From JAXDMK01 sp963790325 (GTDB lineage: Bacteria; Actinomycetota; Acidimicrobiia; Acidimicrobiales; AC-14): a DNA stretch of 64,000 nt. Of this stretch, positions 26,321-34,255 are shown in pieces (within the stretch, counting starts at the first letter, position 1; each line of letters begins with the position of its first letter). Under the pieces are notes generated by a model. The model searched no databases. It saw nothing but the letters and a program-made list of their open reading frames with translations, and was not told the DNA's origin. Both the position numbers and the translations under genes were made by a program. The stretch lies in the NCBI GenBank assembly GCA_963790325.1, contig CAWBNY010000002.1, forward strand, positions 372,001 through 436,000, read 5' to 3'.

Positions 26321-26647
26321 CTACAAGGTCGACTGCGCGGCGGTGGCCAGGGCGACCACCAGGCCGGCGACGGCGACGGCCAAAAGCGCCCCGACGGCGG
26401 CGAGGATCATGACCAGGGCCAGTCCCGACCGGACGCGGGGGACCGGGCCGGCCTCCATCCATTGGAACCCGGCCGGCACGGTCGGCGCCGGCGTCATCGT
26501 CACCCGGGGACTGCCGGCACCCGCGGGTCTCGGGGTGCGGCGGGATTCGTCGTTGGTCGTGGCAGTCTGGTCGGGCTGATGCAGAGCGATCCGGAGCGTT
26601 CCGATGATCGCGACCAGCACCACGGCAGGGCCTAGGAGCGTCGACAC
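26321..26647 (-). CDS. small two-helix membrane protein
   Basis: 108 residues with a membrane helix at each end (LLGPAVVLVAIIGTLRIAL and LALVMILAAVGALLAVAVAGLVV) joined by a polar Pro/Thr linker. Unknown function. Its start overlaps that of the divergent PDZ-Lon gene by 44 bp, so one of the two starts may be further inside; GTG codons at 26623 would shorten this protein. Confidence 0.5.
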   Translation of the reverse strand: MSTLLGPAVVLVAIIGTLRIALHQPDQTATTNDESRRTPRPAGAGSPRVTMTPAPTVPAGFQWMEAGPVPRVRSGLALVMILAAVGALLAVAVAGLVVALATAAQSTL

Positions 26648-27755
26648 GTCTGATCCGATCTCGTCGAGGGGTTACCGCACCGACTGGTCACTGCCCGCGC
26701 CACCCGGTCCGCGCCCGCTCCGACCGTGGATGGTGGTGGTGATCGGCGTGAGCCTGGTCATCTCCATCGTCGCGGTCGGCGCCCGATTCGTGACCTTGCC
26801 CTACGACAGTATCGGGCCGGGGTCGGCCCGGGCCGTCAACGGGGTGGTGACGGTGACGGGACATCCCTCCTACCCTCCCCGAGGTCAGCTTCTTTACACC
26901 ACCGTCGCCGTCCGGGAGCGGGTGAACCTCTACGAGGCCTTCGCCGGATGGCTCGATCCCGACACCGACGTCATCCCCGAGGAGAAGGTCAGGGGCGACA
27001 TCTCCACCGAGGACTTCAAACAGATCAACGTCGAGGCCATGGCCGACTCGAAGACGACGGCCCAGCTCCTGGCCCTTCGCCACCTGGGCTTCACCGAGTT
27101 GGGCGACGGGGCCGAGATCGTCGACGTCGAGCAGTCGGTGCCGGCCGCGGCGCTCGTCAAACCCACCGACGTGATCGTCGGGATCGACGGCCAACCGGTG
27201 GCCGACAGCGAAGACCTCGTCGCCGGCATCCAGGCCCACCAGGCGGGCGACGTCGTCCACCTCCGCATCGACCGCGACGGCGGGCTCATCGACGTCGACG
27301 CCCCCCTGGGCATGGCCGACGACGGCGGGCCCCTCCTCGGTGTGCGCCTCACCACCCGGGTGAAGCTGCCGTTCGACATCGAGATCGACTCGGGCAAGGT
27401 GGTCGGGCCTTCGGCCGGCCTGGCCTACGCCCTCGAGCTGCTCGACGTCCTCACCCCGGGCGAGCTCACCGGCGGGCGGGTGGTGGCGGCCACCGGCGAC
27501 CTCCGCCCCGACGGCACCGTCGGTCCCATCGGCGGGGTGGCCCAGAAGGCGATCACCGTCCGCCGGGCGGGGGCCACCGTCTTCCTCGTCCCCCGGGACA
27601 ACCTGGAGGAGGCCCGGACACGGGCGGGCGACGACCTGCGAGTGCTGCCGGTCGACTCCTTCGACGACGCCCTCCGGGCGCTGGGCGGCCTCGACGGGAG
27701 CAATGCCCTCGCCCTGGGCTCATCCGGGGCGGGCACCGCAGGCTCCGGAACGTAG
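26604..27755 (+). CDS. PDZ and Lon-protease domain membrane protein (YlbL-like)
   Basis: 383 residues. One membrane helix (about 43-62, MVVVIGVSLVISIVAVGARF), an extracytoplasmic region with a PDZ domain (AALVKPTDVIVGIDGQPVAD), and a C-terminal Lon-type S16 peptidase domain whose catalytic Ser is in GPSAGLAYALELLD and catalytic Lys in GGVAQKAITVRRAG. This is the family of Bacillus YlbL and mycobacterial Rv3194c. The ATG used may be too early because it overlaps the divergent small gene; the next in-frame ATG lies inside the membrane helix. Confidence 0.87.
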   Translation: MIATSTTAGPRSVDTSDPISSRGYRTDWSLPAPPGPRPLRPWMVVVIGVSLVISIVAVGARFVTLPYDSIGPGSARAVNGVVTVTGHPSYPPRGQLLYTTVAVRERVNLYEAFAGWLDPDTDVIPEEKVRGDISTEDFKQINVEAMADSKTTAQLLALRHLGFTELGDGAEIVDVEQSVPAAALVKPTDVIVGIDGQPVADSEDLVAGIQAHQAGDVVHLRIDRDGGLIDVDAPLGMADDGGPLLGVRLTTRVKLPFDIEIDSGKVVGPSAGLAYALELLDVLTPGELTGGRVVAATGDLRPDGTVGPIGGVAQKAITVRRAGATVFLVPRDNLEEARTRAGDDLRVLPVDSFDDALRALGGLDGSNALALGSSGAGTAGSGT

Positions 27756-27823
27756 GACTGGCACCACCGTCGGTGACGGTCGACCGGTACGATTGGGGCA
27801 ATGACCGGCCGGCCAGAGCCAGC

Positions 27824-27949
27824 GTGAAGGCCCTCCCCAGCCGGCGGTTCCTGCCGTTGAACACGGCTCCCCCCGCCGGCGCCACACCGGCCGCAGGCCG
27901 GCACCCGGGGGGGAGGGTTCGGGAAGGGGGCCTGCCCCCCTCCCGGTGA
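27824..27949 (+). CDS. possible leader ORF coupled to the histidine kinase
   Basis: A GTG-started frame of 41 codons whose TGA (27947-27949) overlaps the GTG start of the kinase. The peptide (VKALPSRRFLPLNTAPPAGA...) is Pro/Arg/Gly rich and unlike a folded protein. It may serve only to carry ribosomes through the GC hairpin in front of the kinase, or be a chance frame. Confidence 0.15.
   Translation: MKALPSRRFLPLNTAPPAGATPAAGRHPGGRVREGGLPPSR
27921..27944 (+). promoter_or_regulatory. GC hairpin directly before a GTG start
   Basis: GGGAAGGGGG and CCCCCCTCCC can pair (one mismatch) around a CCTG loop and end 1 nt before the kinase start codon. It would hide any ribosome site, so it may attenuate translation or act as a terminator for the upstream PDZ-Lon gene. 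The 190-bp gap holds nothing else I can name. Confidence 0.35.
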
Positions 27950-30585
27950 GCACCGCCGCCGCCCAGCTCCGGTTCGCGGTCGAGTTCGCCACCTTCCTCG
28001 TGATGGTGGCCGGCGCGGCCATCGTCATGACCAGACCCGACCTGGTCGGCGCCGGACGGCGGTCACGCAGCGTCCTCGTCCCCGGCTTCATCTGCGTGGC
28101 GGTGGCCGCCTTCCTGCACGGCTCCCTCCTCACCGGCGCCCGGGAGACGCCGGTCGTCATCTTCCGCTGCATCGGCATCGGGCTGCTGGGCCTGGGCACG
28201 CTCGGATGGGGTTCCGACAAGGGCCCCCGGCGGATGCTGTGGGCGGCCCTCATACTGACGGCGGCGGCCGAGTACCTCACCGTGGTCGACGAGGCGACCA
28301 CCTCGGACTGGGTCCGGGGGGCGGGTGCGCTGTGCATGGGCCTGGTCCTGCTGATCTCGGCCCGGCGTTCGATCAGCGCCCGCATCACGGTCAGCGTGGG
28401 CGCCATCCTGCTGGTCGTCGTGCTGGCGGTGTCGGTGGCGTTGTCGGCGGTGATCGCCCGCACCGTCGAGGAGGAGGCGTTCAAGCGCATCGACGCCCGG
28501 GCCCGGGCCGAGGTCCAGGAGATCACCGTGCTGGCCCTCGACGACGCCGTCACCGGGGCCAAGCTGGCCGCCCTCACCATCGGCGGCACCCGCCGCCAGC
28601 AGGTGCTGGCCTTCTCCGAGAACCCAGACCAGCCGGAGGCGGCCAAGGCCGTCCTCGAGACCGACCTCAGCAACCTCACCCAGCTGCTGACAACCAACGG
28701 TCCCCTGCTCTACGCCAACGACTCGGGGCGGGTCATCGTCCCCGTCGGCTTCGCCCTGGAGGACGCGGTCAAGGTGGCCGGGTCGGCGGCGGTGGCCAAG
28801 GTCCTGCCCCCGCCCCGCGGCCTGGGAGAGTCATCGGCCCGGGCGGTGGAGGTTCTCCCGGGCAAGGACGCCCTGGCCATGGGCATCTACGAGGTCTTCG
28901 TCATCGAGGACGGCGTGAAGCGGGTCGTCGGGGTGGTCGTGGCCACCCAGGCCCTTGACAGCCAGTACCTCACCGACCGCCGCCGCACCGACGACACCGT
29001 CACCCTGGCCACCGTCGACCGCGACGACCAGCTCCGCCAGTCCGGGCGCGACCTGCCGGCCGAGGTGGTTCTCCGCCTGGGTCAGGAGGTCCTGGCCGGG
29101 GAGGACAAGGCCCAGGCCAAGGCGGGCGGCTCCTTCATCGTCGCCCGCCCGGTGACCGCCGACGGCTCCCCGACGGGCGACCGCAAGCTGGCCATCATCG
29201 CCGCCCTTCCCACCATCTCCGTCGACAACACCCGGACCGACCTGTTCAAGACCCTCTTCCTGGTGGCGCTGGCGGCCGCTCTCACCGCCTTCGTCATCGC
29301 CGTCATCGTCGGTGAGCGCATCGGCACCGAGATCCGACGCCTCACCCGCACGGCCAAAGAGATCGCGGCCGGCAACCTCTCGGTGCGGGCGGCCATCTCC
29401 AGCCGGGACGAGGTCGGTGTGCTCGGCCAGACGTTCGACTCCATGGCCGGCTCGATCGAGACCCTCGCCCGCGAGCTCAGGCAGAGCGCCGACGAGGAGG
29501 CCGAGATCCGCAACCGGTTGGAGGCGGTGGTGGCAGGCATGGGCGAGGCCCTGCTGGCGGTCGACGGCGACGGTCACATCGCCACGTTCAACGGTGCCGC
29601 CCAGGAGCTGTTCGGCATCCCCGCCGGCCAGGCCCTGGGCGGGCACGTGGGCGAGGTGGCCCGGATCACCGCCGAGGACGGCACCGACCTCGCCCCTCGC
29701 CTCACGTCCCCACCCGAGGCGGGCTGGAGCGAGAGCGCGGTCGTGGTCCGGCCCGACGGGCTCCTCGTCCCGGTGGCCCTGTCCGCCGGCGTCCTGCGGG
29801 GCTCGGACGAGCAGGTGGTCGGCGGCGTCTACGTCTTCCGCGACATGCGTCGGGAGCGGGAGGCGGAGCGGGCCAAGAGCGAGCTGCTGTCGAACATCAG
29901 CCACGAGCTGCGCACCCCCCTGGTCCCCATCAAGGGGTACGCCGAGCTGTTGCTCCGCCGCGACGTGCCCCCGGAGACGGCCCGGGAGTCGCTGGCGGAG
30001 ATCGTGGAGGCGGCCGACCGGCTGGAGACGGTCGTGCAGCGCCTGCTCGACGTGGCCGCCCAGGAGGCCGCGCCCACCGATGTCCGGCGGGACCGGGTGC
30101 AGGTGGCACCGATGATCGAATCGGTGGTCGACCGCTGGAAGGACCGGGTCGACGACCGCCACCCGATCACCACCCGGGTCTCCCGCACCCTTCCCGACCT
30201 GCTCGGCGACCGGGCTCTGCTCGAACGCTGCCTCGACGAGCTGTTCGACAACGCGGTCAAGTTCTCCCCCGACGGGGGACCGGTGAACGTCATCGCCCGG
30301 ACGACCGACAACGGCACCGGCCCGACGATCGAGATCTCGGTGCGCGACCACGGCATCGGCATCCCCCCCGACCGCCTCGAAGGCATCTTCGAGGATTTCG
30401 CCCAGGGCGACTCCTCTCCCACCCGCATGTTCGGAGGGCTGGGCCTCGGTCTGGCCCTCGTCCGTCGCATCGTAGAAGCGCACCAGGGCGAGCTGGTGTG
30501 CAAGACGACGCCTGGCAAAGGATCGAGGTTCTCGATGGTCCTCCCGATCGCGCCCACCCGGGCTCGGCGCCGGAGCCGTCCGTGA
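27946..30585 (+). CDS. large multi-domain sensor histidine kinase
   Basis: 879 residues. Several N-terminal membrane helices (residues about 10-165), an extracytoplasmic sensor region (170-430), another helix (431-455, LFLVALAAALTAFVIAVIVG), HAMP (about 456-505), PAS (525-640, VVAGMGEALLAVDGDGHIAT), HisKA with phosphoacceptor H653 in NISHELRTPLVP, and HATPase with DNAVKFSPDGG, DHGIGIP and GGLGLGLALVRR. No response regulator is adjacent. Its stop overlaps the start of a FecR-like lipoprotein gene, so its signal may concern the envelope. GTG at 27946 is the first start before the helices. Confidence 0.87.
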   Translation: MSTAAAQLRFAVEFATFLVMVAGAAIVMTRPDLVGAGRRSRSVLVPGFICVAVAAFLHGSLLTGARETPVVIFRCIGIGLLGLGTLGWGSDKGPRRMLWAALILTAAAEYLTVVDEATTSDWVRGAGALCMGLVLLISARRSISARITVSVGAILLVVVLAVSVALSAVIARTVEEEAFKRIDARARAEVQEITVLALDDAVTGAKLAALTIGGTRRQQVLAFSENPDQPEAAKAVLETDLSNLTQLLTTNGPLLYANDSGRVIVPVGFALEDAVKVAGSAAVAKVLPPPRGLGESSARAVEVLPGKDALAMGIYEVFVIEDGVKRVVGVVVATQALDSQYLTDRRRTDDTVTLATVDRDDQLRQSGRDLPAEVVLRLGQEVLAGEDKAQAKAGGSFIVARPVTADGSPTGDRKLAIIAALPTISVDNTRTDLFKTLFLVALAAALTAFVIAVIVGERIGTEIRRLTRTAKEIAAGNLSVRAAISSRDEVGVLGQTFDSMAGSIETLARELRQSADEEAEIRNRLEAVVAGMGEALLAVDGDGHIATFNGAAQELFGIPAGQALGGHVGEVARITAEDGTDLAPRLTSPPEAGWSESAVVVRPDGLLVPVALSAGVLRGSDEQVVGGVYVFRDMRREREAERAKSELLSNISHELRTPLVPIKGYAELLLRRDVPPETARESLAEIVEAADRLETVVQRLLDVAAQEAAPTDVRRDRVQVAPMIESVVDRWKDRVDDRHPITTRVSRTLPDLLGDRALLERCLDELFDNAVKFSPDGGPVNVIARTTDNGTGPTIEISVRDHGIGIPPDRLEGIFEDFAQGDSSPTRMFGGLGLGLALVRRIVEAHQGELVCKTTPGKGSRFSMVLPIAPTRARRRSRP

Positions 30586-31862
30586 ACGGCCTGCGGAGCC
30601 GGCTCGGCCTGGTCGCCCTGGCCCTGCTGGCGATGGGCGTGGCCTGCTCGAGCTCGGGCGAAGGCGATGCGGCCCGGCTGGCCGTCGACGGCTTGGCCGA
30701 GGTCACGGCGCCGGGCAAGGAGGCAGACAGCGAGGACGGCAACCGGGCCCTCAAGTACGGCGAGCGGGTGAAGGTCATCGAGGGGACGGCGACCATCCGC
30801 CTCGACCGGGGCCGGGAGCTCGAGCTGCGGGCCGGCACCGACGTCGTGTTGGAGAAGGCCGACGTCGAGGACGGCGACGACGGCGACGAGGCCCACCCCC
30901 GCCTCCTCGACCGCGACCTCCTCGTGCACGCCCCGGCCGATGCCCGCCTGACGGTGACCACCGACGGGGCGGAGGTGATCGTCAGCGGCGACGCCGAGGT
31001 GTCGCGCGGGGCGGCGGTGATCGTGGCGTCGTTCACGGGCGACGTGGAGCTGCGGGTGGGCGGGTCCTCGACCACCGTCCCCGCACTCCGGCAGGCCACG
31101 ATCCCCCTCGACGGCACCCCGCCGGGCGAGCCGGTGGCGGTCATGTACAACTCCGACGACCCCTGGAACCGGCGCTTCCTGAGTGAGGCCATCGAGCTGG
31201 GCAACGAGCTCGAGGCGCGCAGCAAGGGCTTCACCGCCCAACTGGTCGCCACCGACGGCCGGACGCCCGACTTCCTGGTCACCCTGCTGCCCGCCCTCGC
31301 CGGTCAACCGGGCCTCGCCGGCCTGTTCGACGCCGCCCGCGAGCCGGGCGAGTCCCTGGTGGGGGCGGCCATCGTCCTCGAAGGATCCCGGGGGACCTTC
31401 GCCGAGCGATGGGTGGCCGTCTTCGGGTTCCGAGACCTGGGCGCCCAGTGGGGTCTGGTCGCCTACGACCAGGGCGTCACCCGCTCCCCGCTGCTGGCGG
31501 AGGTCGACGCCGCCATCGGCCGAGGCCCTCGCCCGTTCGAGCCGCTCCCCCTTCCGACCCCCGGCTCGGGGACAGGGTCCCCCGTGCCGGGGGGGTCCGG
31601 CTCGACCCCCGGGTCGGGCGGCTCCGTGCCCGGGTCGGGCGGCTCGACCCCCGGGTCGGGCGGTTCCGTGCCCGGCTCGGGCGGCATCACCGTCACCTCG
31701 ACGCCCGGACCGTCGCCGACGGTCTCCACCCCTGTACCCCCCGCGACCCCGCCCAACCCCAACATCGGCCCCCTCAACACCGGGATCCCGATCCTCGACG
31801 ACACCATCAACGCCCTGGTGGAGACCCTCAGCGGGCTGCTGCGGAGCTTGGGCGAGGGCTGA
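30582..31862 (+). CDS. FecR-like-domain lipoprotein
   Basis: 426 residues. GTG overlaps the kinase stop. A lipoprotein signal (LGLVALALLAMGVACSSSGE) puts the modified Cys at about residue 22. Residues 50-170 resemble a FecR domain (ALKYGERVKVIEGTATIRLD, RELELRAGTDVVLEKADV), a beta-helical module that often passes signals to regulators. A second globular part follows (VAVMYNSDDPWNRRFLSEAI), then a Gly/Ser/Pro tail with four 7-residue repeats (GSxPGSG) and a short C-terminal helix. Co-translation with the kinase suggests it senses for, or tunes, that kinase. Confidence 0.72.
   Translation: MNGLRSRLGLVALALLAMGVACSSSGEGDAARLAVDGLAEVTAPGKEADSEDGNRALKYGERVKVIEGTATIRLDRGRELELRAGTDVVLEKADVEDGDDGDEAHPRLLDRDLLVHAPADARLTVTTDGAEVIVSGDAEVSRGAAVIVASFTGDVELRVGGSSTTVPALRQATIPLDGTPPGEPVAVMYNSDDPWNRRFLSEAIELGNELEARSKGFTAQLVATDGRTPDFLVTLLPALAGQPGLAGLFDAAREPGESLVGAAIVLEGSRGTFAERWVAVFGFRDLGAQWGLVAYDQGVTRSPLLAEVDAAIGRGPRPFEPLPLPTPGSGTGSPVPGGSGSTPGSGGSVPGSGGSTPGSGGSVPGSGGITVTSTPGPSPTVSTPVPPATPPNPNIGPLNTGIPILDDTINALVETLSGLLRSLGEG
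31599..31682 (+). repeat. four tandem 21-bp repeats in the lipoprotein gene
   Basis: Units 31599-31619, 31620-31640, 31641-31661 and 31662-31682 alternate two variants and encode G-S-T/V-P-G-S-G. They form a flexible linker and may vary in number by slippage. Confidence 0.85.
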
Positions 31863-31918
31863 GCCGGGGGGGGCACATCCCCGTTTCGGGGTCGGGGAAG
31901 GCGTAGGCTTTTGCGGCG

Positions 31919-34243
31919 ATGGACGACGAGAGGATCGTCATCTCCTCGAGCGCGGCGATCTCGCCAGAGGCGGTGGCCGGCAAGGGCTTCAACACCGTCC
32001 TGCGGGGGTACCAGCCGGCCGACGTCCGTCAGTTCCTCGGCCGGGTAGCCGACGAGATGGCGGCCGCCGTCGCCCGGGAGGCGGAGCTGCGGCACGCCCT
32101 CCACGACGCCCTCACCCGCGCCGCCCACCCCGAGCTCGACGAGGCCGCCCTCACCAGCAGCCTGGGTGAGCATGCGGGCCGGCTGATCGCCAGCGCCCGG
32201 GAGACGGCGGCCGCCATCACCGCCGACGCCGAGCGCACTGCGGCCGCCACGCTGCGAGATGCCGAGTTTCGCATCGCCCGCATCCGCCAGGAGGCCGACA
32301 CCCTCATGGCCCGCCGGGTCGACGAGGCCGATGGCGTGTCCGCCAGCCTTCGCCAGTCGGCCGAGGCCGACGCCCGCGCCATCCGCGACCAGGCCCAGGC
32401 CGAGGCCGAAGCCGCCATCCAGGCCGCCCGCTCCCACGGCAAGGAGATGGTGGCCGAGGCCCGGGCCGTCCGGGAGCGGATGCTGGGCGACCTCGCCCGT
32501 CGCCGGCGGGTGGCCGAGGTGCAGCTGGAGCAGCTCCGGGTGGCCCGGGAGCGGCTGGCAGCGGCGTACGACGTCGTCCGTCGCACCCTCGATGAGGTCA
32601 CCGCCGAGCTCGATGCGGCCGAGCCCGAGGCCCGGATGGCGGCGGAGGCGGTCGGCCGGCGCCTGTCCGACGCAGACGCCCACCCGCCCCTGCGCATCGC
32701 CGACCCGACCCCGCCGTTGCGGATGGCATCGGGAGGAGGCACCGGTCCGGGCCCGTCGTCGCCGCCCCCGCTCGCCGGTCGCCGGCCCGAGCCGCTGCCG
32801 CCTCGCGCCGCCGAGCACCCCGGCCGCCCGCCGGCGTCCTCCTTCGCCCCGGCGCCGCCCCCGCCTCCGCCGCCCCCTCGGCCGCCGTCGTTCCAACCGC
32901 CGCACCCGGCGCCGCCGCCGATGCCGGCGCCGGGTGCTCCGGTCACCAACCGCACCCCACCCGACCGGCCGCCGGTGCCGCCGGGGTGGATCGAGCGGGC
33001 CGCGGGATCCGGTGGACGGAGGTCGTCGCCCTCCGTGCCGCCGCTACCGCCCTCGACGGTCGGCCCCGTCCTCGTCCCCGCCGCCGGCATCGGCGGCGGT
33101 CACGGCCCCGAGCCCGCCTTCGACCCCTCTGATCCCGGCACCTGGGCCGGCGCCGGCTTCGGCCAGCCGCGACGGCCCGTCGACGACACCGGCGCCAAGG
33201 TCCCGGCCGACGAAGCCCACCCGCCGGCGTCCACGCCGCCCCCTCCGCCGGCCGTCACCGCGCCGTCCAGCGCGCCGGCGCCTGCCGCCGCCCCGCAGTC
33301 GGCGCCCACCCTCCCCGATCCGACCCGGCCCCGGTTGCGGCCGCAGACCGTGGCCGAGAGCCTGCCGACCCGCGCCACGCCGCGCCCGTCGCTCCCCCCC
33401 GCCGACCTCCGCCCTGTCCCGCCCGACCTCCCCCGGGAGGTACCACCCGCCCCGCCCGAGCAGGCCCCCGAGCTGGCCACCGCCGAGCAGCCCACCCTCG
33501 CCCAGCAGGAGGGATCGGCTCCGGTCGAGGAGCTCTTCGCCCGCCTCCGCCACCAGGTGCCCGAGGCCGAGCCCGTCCCGTCCCCGACGGCTCCGCCTTC
33601 CGACGAAGTGGTCGACGAGGCGGCGCTGGCCAGGCGTGACCAGCAGCTCGACCCGCTCGACGCCGAGCTCACCCGCGCCCTCAAACGCATCCTCCAGGAC
33701 GAGCAGAACGAGGTCCTCGAACGCCTCCGGCAGGCGGGCCGGTCGGGCGCAGGCGAGGTGCTCACCGCCCTCGACCGCCAGACCACCGCCTTCACGTCCG
33801 CCGCCGCTCCCGTCCTGGCCGCCGCCCACCGTGCCGGCGGAGGCGACGGCGACGACACCACCGGTTTCGCACTGGCCGGAAAGCTGGCCCACGACCTGGC
33901 TGCTCCCCTTCGCGAACGGCTCGAGCGGGTTGTGGCCGCGGCCGGCGACGAACTGGAGGAACTGGCCGAGGCCGTGCGCGCCGCCTACCGCCATTCGAAG
34001 TTGCAGGAGATCGAGCAGCTGGTGCGCCACCACACCGCCACCGCCCACACCCTGGGTGCGTTCGCCTCGACCCCGGCCGGTGCCACCCTCCGGTGGGTGG
34101 TCGACGACGAGGGCCCGTGCCCCGACTGTCACGACAACGCCCTGGCCGGGCCGACGGTCAAGGGCGAGCCGTACCCGACGGGCCAGGAGCACCCTCCGGC
34201 CCACCTCGGATGCCGCTGCTTGCTCCTCCCCGCCGCCACGTAG
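31919..34243 (+). CDS. DivIVA-like coiled-coil protein fused to a phage-head-type Cys/His tail
   Basis: 774 residues. Residues 18-60 resemble a DivIVA/Wag31 N-terminus (AVAGKGFNTVLRGYQPADVR), followed by a coiled coil to about 240, then some 300 residues of Pro-rich disordered sequence, then a second helical part (570-720). The last 50 residues hold C734, C737, H738, H758, H762, C765 and C767 in GPCPDCHDN and HPPAHLGCRC, which is the C-terminal pattern of SPP1 gp7 / Mu F-type head-morphogenesis proteins and probably binds zinc. Role unknown; polar growth or envelope scaffold is inferred from the DivIVA-like end. ATG 57 bp after the lipoprotein stop. Confidence 0.7.
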   Translation: MDDERIVISSSAAISPEAVAGKGFNTVLRGYQPADVRQFLGRVADEMAAAVAREAELRHALHDALTRAAHPELDEAALTSSLGEHAGRLIASARETAAAITADAERTAAATLRDAEFRIARIRQEADTLMARRVDEADGVSASLRQSAEADARAIRDQAQAEAEAAIQAARSHGKEMVAEARAVRERMLGDLARRRRVAEVQLEQLRVARERLAAAYDVVRRTLDEVTAELDAAEPEARMAAEAVGRRLSDADAHPPLRIADPTPPLRMASGGGTGPGPSSPPPLAGRRPEPLPPRAAEHPGRPPASSFAPAPPPPPPPPRPPSFQPPHPAPPPMPAPGAPVTNRTPPDRPPVPPGWIERAAGSGGRRSSPSVPPLPPSTVGPVLVPAAGIGGGHGPEPAFDPSDPGTWAGAGFGQPRRPVDDTGAKVPADEAHPPASTPPPPPAVTAPSSAPAPAAAPQSAPTLPDPTRPRLRPQTVAESLPTRATPRPSLPPADLRPVPPDLPREVPPAPPEQAPELATAEQPTLAQQEGSAPVEELFARLRHQVPEAEPVPSPTAPPSDEVVDEAALARRDQQLDPLDAELTRALKRILQDEQNEVLERLRQAGRSGAGEVLTALDRQTTAFTSAAAPVLAAAHRAGGGDGDDTTGFALAGKLAHDLAAPLRERLERVVAAAGDELEELAEAVRAAYRHSKLQEIEQLVRHHTATAHTLGAFASTPAGATLRWVVDDEGPCPDCHDNALAGPTVKGEPYPTGQEHPPAHLGCRCLLLPAAT

Positions 34244-34255
34244 GCTGACGGCGCG

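Noticed and set aside
31599..31682. Possible CRISPR-like repeats
   Set aside because: Tandem without spacers, in frame, and encode a Gly/Ser/Pro linker.
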